A stretch of 64,000 nt of DNA from Microglena sp. YARC (taxonomy: Eukaryota; Chlorophyta; Chlorophyceae; Chlamydomonadales; Chlamydomonadaceae), in the NCBI GenBank assembly GCA_022414725.1, contig CM039463.1, positions 53,721,955 through 53,785,954 on the forward strand, written 5' to 3'. The stretch's first letter is position 1. Every line of letters begins with the position of its first letter. The notes beneath the pieces are model-generated. The model did no database searches. It had not been told where the DNA came from and saw nothing but the letters and a program-made list of their open reading frames with translations. Made by a program: the position numbers and the translations under genes. Shown piece by piece: positions 60,436 through 64,000 of the stretch.

Positions 60436-62015
60436 TTATGATCGGGAGGACTGTGTATTTCCGAGTTTGGTTTTCTCAATCATTCGCGCGTTGGGTTTGA
60501 CAATGCTCCCGATTATGATCGGGAGGACTGTGGGTATTCTGAGTTTGGTTTTTCTCAATCATTCGCTCGTTGGGTTTGACAATGCTCCCGATTATGATCA
60601 AGAGGACTGTGGGTATTCTGAGTTTGATTTTTGTCAATCATTCGTTCGTTGGGTTTGACAATGATCCCGATTATGATAGGGAGGACTATGGGTATGCCGA
60701 GAACAAAAAAAAAAAAAAAAAAAAAATGCCGAGTACATGTTTTTCTGAATCATTCGCTCGTTAGGTTTGTCAGTGCTCCCGATTATGATCGGAGGACTCT
60801 GTGTATTCCGAATTTAGTTTTTCTCAATCATTCGCTCGTTAGGTTTGACAACGCTCCCAATTATGATCGGAGGACTCTGTGTATTCCGAATTTGGTTTTC
60901 TCAATCATTCGCTCGTTGGGTTTGTCAATGCTCCCGATTATGATCGGGAGGACTGTGGGTATTCTGAGTTTGGTTTTTCTCAATCATTCGTTCGTTGGGT
61001 TTGACAATGCTCCCGATAACGATAGGGAAGACTTCGGGTATGCCGAGTCAAAAAAAAAAAAAAAAAAAAAATGCCGAGTACATGTTTTCTGAATCATTCG
61101 CTCGTTAGGTTTGTAAAGTGCTCCGATTATGATCGGGAGGACTGTGTGTATTCCGAATTTGGTTTTCTCAATCATTCGCTCGTTGGGTTTGACAATGCTC
61201 CCGATTATGATCGGGAGGACTCTGTGTATTCCGAATTTGGTTTTCTCAATCATTCGCTCGTTGGGTTTGTCAATGTTCCCGATTATCATTGGGAGGACTG
61301 TGGTTATTCTGAGTTTGGTTTTTTTCAATCATTCGCTCGTTAGGAATGACAATACTCCCGATTATGATAGGGAGGACTATGGGTATGCCGAGTACAAAAA
61401 AAAAAAAAAAAAAAAATGCCGAGTACATGTTTTCTGAATCATTCGCTCGTTGGGTTTGACAATGCTTCCGATTATGATCGGGAGGACTGTGGGTATTCTG
61501 AGTTTGGTTATTCTCAATCATTCGTTCGTTGGGTCTGACAATGCTCCCGATTATGATCGGGAGGGCTATGGGTATGCCGAGTACAAAAAAAAAAAAAAAA
61601 AAATGCCGAGTTCATGTTTTCTGAATCATTCGCACGTTGGGTTTGTCAGTGCTCCCGATTATGATCGGGAGGACTGTGTGTATTCCGAATTTGGTTTTCT
61701 CAATCATTCGCTCGTTGGGTTTGACAGTGCTCCCGATTATGATCGGGAGGACTATGGGTATGCCGAGCACATGTTTTTCTGAATCATTCGCTCGATGGTT
61801 TGTCAGTGCTCCCGATTATGATCGGGAGGACTGTGTGTATTCCGAGTTTTGTTTTCTCAATCATTCGCTCGTTGGGTTTGTCACTGCTCCCGATTATGAT
61901 CGGAGGACTGTGTGTATTCCGAATTTGGTTTTCTCAATCATTTGCTCGTTGGGTTTGACAATGCTCCCGATTATGATCGGGAGGACTATGGGTATTCTGA
62001 GTTTGGTTTTTCTCT
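60436..62015 (+). repeat. 78-bp tandem array, left palindrome arm
   Basis: About 19 units of roughly 78 bp, each with TCAATCATTCGCTCGTTGGG and a hairpin CTCCCGAT-TATG-ATCGGGAG. Four units carry a poly(A) tract of 19-22 bases flanked by ATGCCGAGTAC. Since 78 is divisible by three, translations show a 26-residue repeat (SLVGFDNAPDYDRED), but the frame changes between units and no single reading frame spans the array. Confidence 0.93.
60694..60736 (+). mobile_element. Poly(A) insertion with target duplication (representative)
   Basis: 22 A (60705-60726) sit between ATGCCGAGAAC and ATGCCGAGTAC. Equivalent insertions lie at about 61039-61081, 61385-61426, 61574-61613 and, inverted, 63607-63649. 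A unit at 61760-61773 has the single word ATGCCGAGCAC without poly(A), which is the empty site. A retroposed tail with an 11-bp target duplication fits best. Confidence 0.65.
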
Positions 62016-62087
62016 ATATCTGAATCTCATTTTGAATCTGAATCTGATCTCAATCATTTGCTTTACCAACCTATTTGTCTTCCGCAG

Positions 62088-62371
62088 GGTCTACAATGAC
62101 AGTACAGTGGAAGTTAAACTCCAATCGGACGGGAAGGATTTGGGATGCGGCGTCATGGACGAATGGGCCAAGGAGCGCCAAGTGCCAATGAACATCGAAG
62201 TCGTTGTTGGTGGACCAGACTTCTATGTTACGGCTACGCACGCTCACTGGTTGAGTTTCGCGGCGAATGCAGGCATATGTGCGGAGCATTCTGGTCGACA
62301 CTCACCCTTGCGGAAGTCAAGACAGCCCAGTTGCTTGAAGTCACTAGCATTCGGAGGCCTATGTCAGGAGC
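62088..62371 (+). pseudogene. Exon of a possible galectin-like gene, left copy, frameshifted
   Basis: The exon follows a strong acceptor (CTATTTGTCTTCCGCAG). It encodes VYNDSTVEVKLQSDGKDLGC, then MDEW-KER and PMNIEVVVGGPDFYVTATHA. The arrangement W--ER, a hydrophobic strand and F-V-----HW--F resembles the sugar-binding strands of galectin domains, but this is a weak pattern match. Compared with its inverted twin it lacks one G after CACTGGTTGAG, which shifts the frame, and six bases (AGATGC) further on. The copy is therefore probably a pseudogene. The homology with the twin ends at 62371. Confidence 0.5.
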
Positions 62372-62515
62372 TGGGCTATAAGGAGATACCAATTTGAATA
62401 CGATGACCTTACAAAGTTGTCGGCGATCTGTCCTCTTCGTTGATTGTAGGAAGCTGACCTCGTCGCGCCTTTCCTGACTTCTTCGCGGAGGCTGTAGGAA
62501 ATGTAAAGAGTGCAG

Positions 62516-62643
62516 AAGTTACGCAATATCCTATCGAAATTGAAAGCGGCAAGTGCGGTCAGCACACAATGGTTGTTTCGAACGGTGTACATCCCACCGC
62601 GTACGTAACATTCGAAATGTACCTGTCAGATTTGAAAATTTAA
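62516..62643 (+). CDS. Candidate terminal exon in palindrome spacer
   Basis: After the acceptor AGTGCAG the frame GTT-ACG-CAA... stays open for 41 codons to a TAA stop at 62641. It includes YPIEIESGKCGQHTMVVSNG and YVTFEMYLSDLKI. It could be the last exon of the left gene copy, whose exon ends 145 bp upstream. I recognise no family, and no expression evidence is available. Confidence 0.3.
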
Positions 62644-62689
62644 CCTGAGCCACGGTGCAGCAGTACAGTCCGTTCGATTGCTCTCTTAC

Positions 62690-62862
62690 CGGCGTCAGGT
62701 GAAGGCCCTTTTGGTGTACATCGAGGTGACGTCCTCCTGTCGCTAGGACCAAACTCCTCGAAATCGCTCATGAGCTTTCCTTCGCATGTCTCAACCCACG
62801 CCCTAGTTTCCTCAAGCTCTTTGTCGGCGATAAATTCGCCCTCGCCGACCCTGACAGGCTTG
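62690..62862 (-). CDS. Candidate internal exon in palindrome spacer
   Basis: Read on the minus strand, the acceptor CAATGCGCAG is followed by a frame encoding KPVRVGEGEFIADKELEETR, then AWVETCEGKLMSDFEEFGP. It ends at a consensus donor GTAAGA (688-689 at the junction). Its charged composition differs from the repeats. It lies 58 bp beyond the end of the right-hand copy of the galectin-like exon and on the same strand, so it may be the next exon of that gene. The family is not recognised. Confidence 0.35.
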
Positions 62863-62920
62863 CTGCGCATTGTCAACTACCAACCCAAGAGCCTGAATGT
62901 GAACTTGTATCCATGATAGG

Positions 62921-63211
62921 GCTCCTAACATGGGCCTCCGAATGCTAGTGACTTCAAGCAACTGGGCTGTCTTGACTTCCGCAAGGGTGAGTGTCGACCA
63001 GAATGCATCTGCTCCGCACATATGCCTGCATTCGCCGCGAAACCTCAACCAGTGAGCGTGCGTAGCCGTAACATAGAAGTCTGGTCCACCAACAACGACT
63101 TCGATGTTCATTGGCACTTGGCGCTCCTTGGTCCATTCGTCCATGACGCTGCATCCCAAATCCTTCCCGTCCGATTGGAGTTTTACTTCCACGGTTCTGT
63201 CATTGTAGACC
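62921..63211 (-). CDS. Exon of a possible galectin-like gene, right copy, open
   Basis: Inverted twin of 62088-62371 with the same acceptor (TTTGTCTTTCGCAG). The frame is open throughout: VYNDRTVEVKLQSDGKDLGC, EW-KERQVPMNIEVVV, FYVTATHAHWLRFRGECRHM, then TLAEVKTAQLLEVTSIRRPM. The two copies differ at a small number of positions besides the two deletions in the left copy. The galectin-like reading rests on the order W--ER, hydrophobic strand, F-V, HW-RF and is tentative. Upstream exons would lie beyond the 78-bp array and past the window end. Confidence 0.45.
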
Positions 63212-63289
63212 CTGCGAAAGACAAATAGGTTGGTAAAGCAAATGATTGAGATTCAGATTCAGATTCAAAATCAGATTCAGATATAGAAA

Positions 63290-64000
63290 AAACCAAACTC
63301 AGAATACCCACGGTCCTCCCGATCATAATCGGGAGCATTGTCAAACCCAACGAGCGAATGATTGAGAAAACCAAATTCGGAATACACAGAGTCCTCCCGA
63401 TCATAATCGGGAGCATTGTCAAACCCAACGAGCGAATGATTGAGAAAACCAAATTCGGAATACACACATTCCTCCCGATCATAATCGGGAGCAGTGACAA
63501 ACCCAACGAGCGAATGATTGAGAAAACAAAACTCGGAATACACACAGTCCTCCCGATCATAATCGGGAGCACTGACAAACCCAACAAGCGAATGATTCAG
63601 GAAACATGTACTCGGCATTTTTTTTTTTTTTTTTTTTTGTACTCGGCATACCCATAGTCCTCCCGATCATAATCGGGAGCATTGTCAAACCCAACGAAAG
63701 AATGATTGAGAAAAACCAAACTCAGAATACCCACGGTCCTCCCGATCACTAGCTAGTACGCCTATTGAATTGATAGGGGCATTAAATTAAGGTACTAGCT
63801 TACCCAGAGTAATCGGGAGCATTGACAAACCCAACGAGCGAATGATTGAGAAAACCAAATTCGGAATACACAGAGTCCTCCCGATCATAATCGGGAGCAT
63901 TGTCAAACCCAACGAGCGAATGATTGAGAAAACCAAATTCGAAATACACACAGTCCTCCCGATCATAATCGGGAGCACTGACAAACCTAACGAGCAAATG
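63290..64000 (-). repeat. 78-bp tandem array, right palindrome arm
   Basis: Reverse-complement counterpart of 60436-62015, with about eight units visible, one poly(A) unit (21 T on the plus strand, 63618-63638) and the same CTCCCGAT/ATCGGGAG hairpins. It runs off the window end. Confidence 0.93.
63751..63800. mobile_element. 50-bp foldback insertion
   Basis: AGCTAGTAC (63751-63759) and its exact reverse complement GTACTAGCT (63792-63800) enclose 32 bases. The insertion, with a few extra bases on each side, breaks the otherwise regular CCCGATCATAATCGGGAG of one 78-bp unit and is absent from all other units. It has no coding capacity and no clear target duplication. A miniature inverted-repeat element or repair filler are both possible. 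Confidence 0.55.

Larger units (their letters stand above)
62372..62920. other. Spacer of the large palindrome
   Basis: 549 bp of sequence not shared between the arms. It separates the two inverted exon copies and holds one exon candidate on each strand, so the two gene copies would continue into different 3' sequences. Confidence 0.8.

Noticed and set aside
60467..62023. 26-residue repeat protein (SLVGFDNAPDYDRED)
   Set aside because: The frame breaks between units, poly(A) runs interrupt it, and the exon beyond is entered in different frames on the two arms. The array is more likely intronic or intergenic.

Overview
The window is repeat-rich nuclear DNA from a eukaryote. Spliceosomal GT-AG exon candidates, a Ty1/copia polymerase, LTR copies with 5-bp target duplications and long satellites all point that way, and there is no bacterial operon structure, rRNA or tRNA that I can see. 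A plant or streptophyte alga fits the copia content and base composition, but that is inference and I cannot name a species. The DNA is scaffolded draft assembly: one gap is exactly 1,000 N.

Layout. 1-4.65 kb is unique-looking DNA with old duplications, three GC hairpins, a G-tract, and a solo LTR with an intact target duplication inside an inverted repeat. 4.66-22.44 kb is one satellite with a 50-bp monomer (about 350 copies), clean at first and then full of unshared one-base indels up to the gap (22,484-23,483). 23.48-26.63 kb is the 3' half of a decayed copia element with its 3' LTR. 26.63-35.23 kb is an array of ~60-bp units organised into ~178-bp and ~861-bp higher-order repeats. It is split by a complete 4.2-kb minus-strand LTR element (30,366-34,589) of the same LTR family, with no recognisable polymerase. 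35.3-37.1 kb holds degraded repeats, a probable LINE relic and a 55-bp array. 37.7-39.2 kb carries four phase-compatible exon candidates of an unrecognised gene. 40.54-57.71 kb is an AT-rich ~880-bp satellite (19 full units plus a partial one). 57.9-60.4 kb has a 43-bp array and small duplications. 60.4-64 kb is a large palindrome: two inverted arms, each carrying a 78-bp tandem array and one exon of a possible galectin-like gene, around a 549-bp spacer.

How the parts relate. The best-supported story is repeat evolution. Seeds of the 50-bp satellite lie unamplified 1-2 kb upstream of the array. One LTR family appears as a solo LTR, a degraded autonomous element and a young non-autonomous insertion. 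A poly(A) insertion with a target duplication was multiplied along with its 78-bp array. Most long open frames are by-products of tandem repeats and are not genes. I see no new protein-based system.
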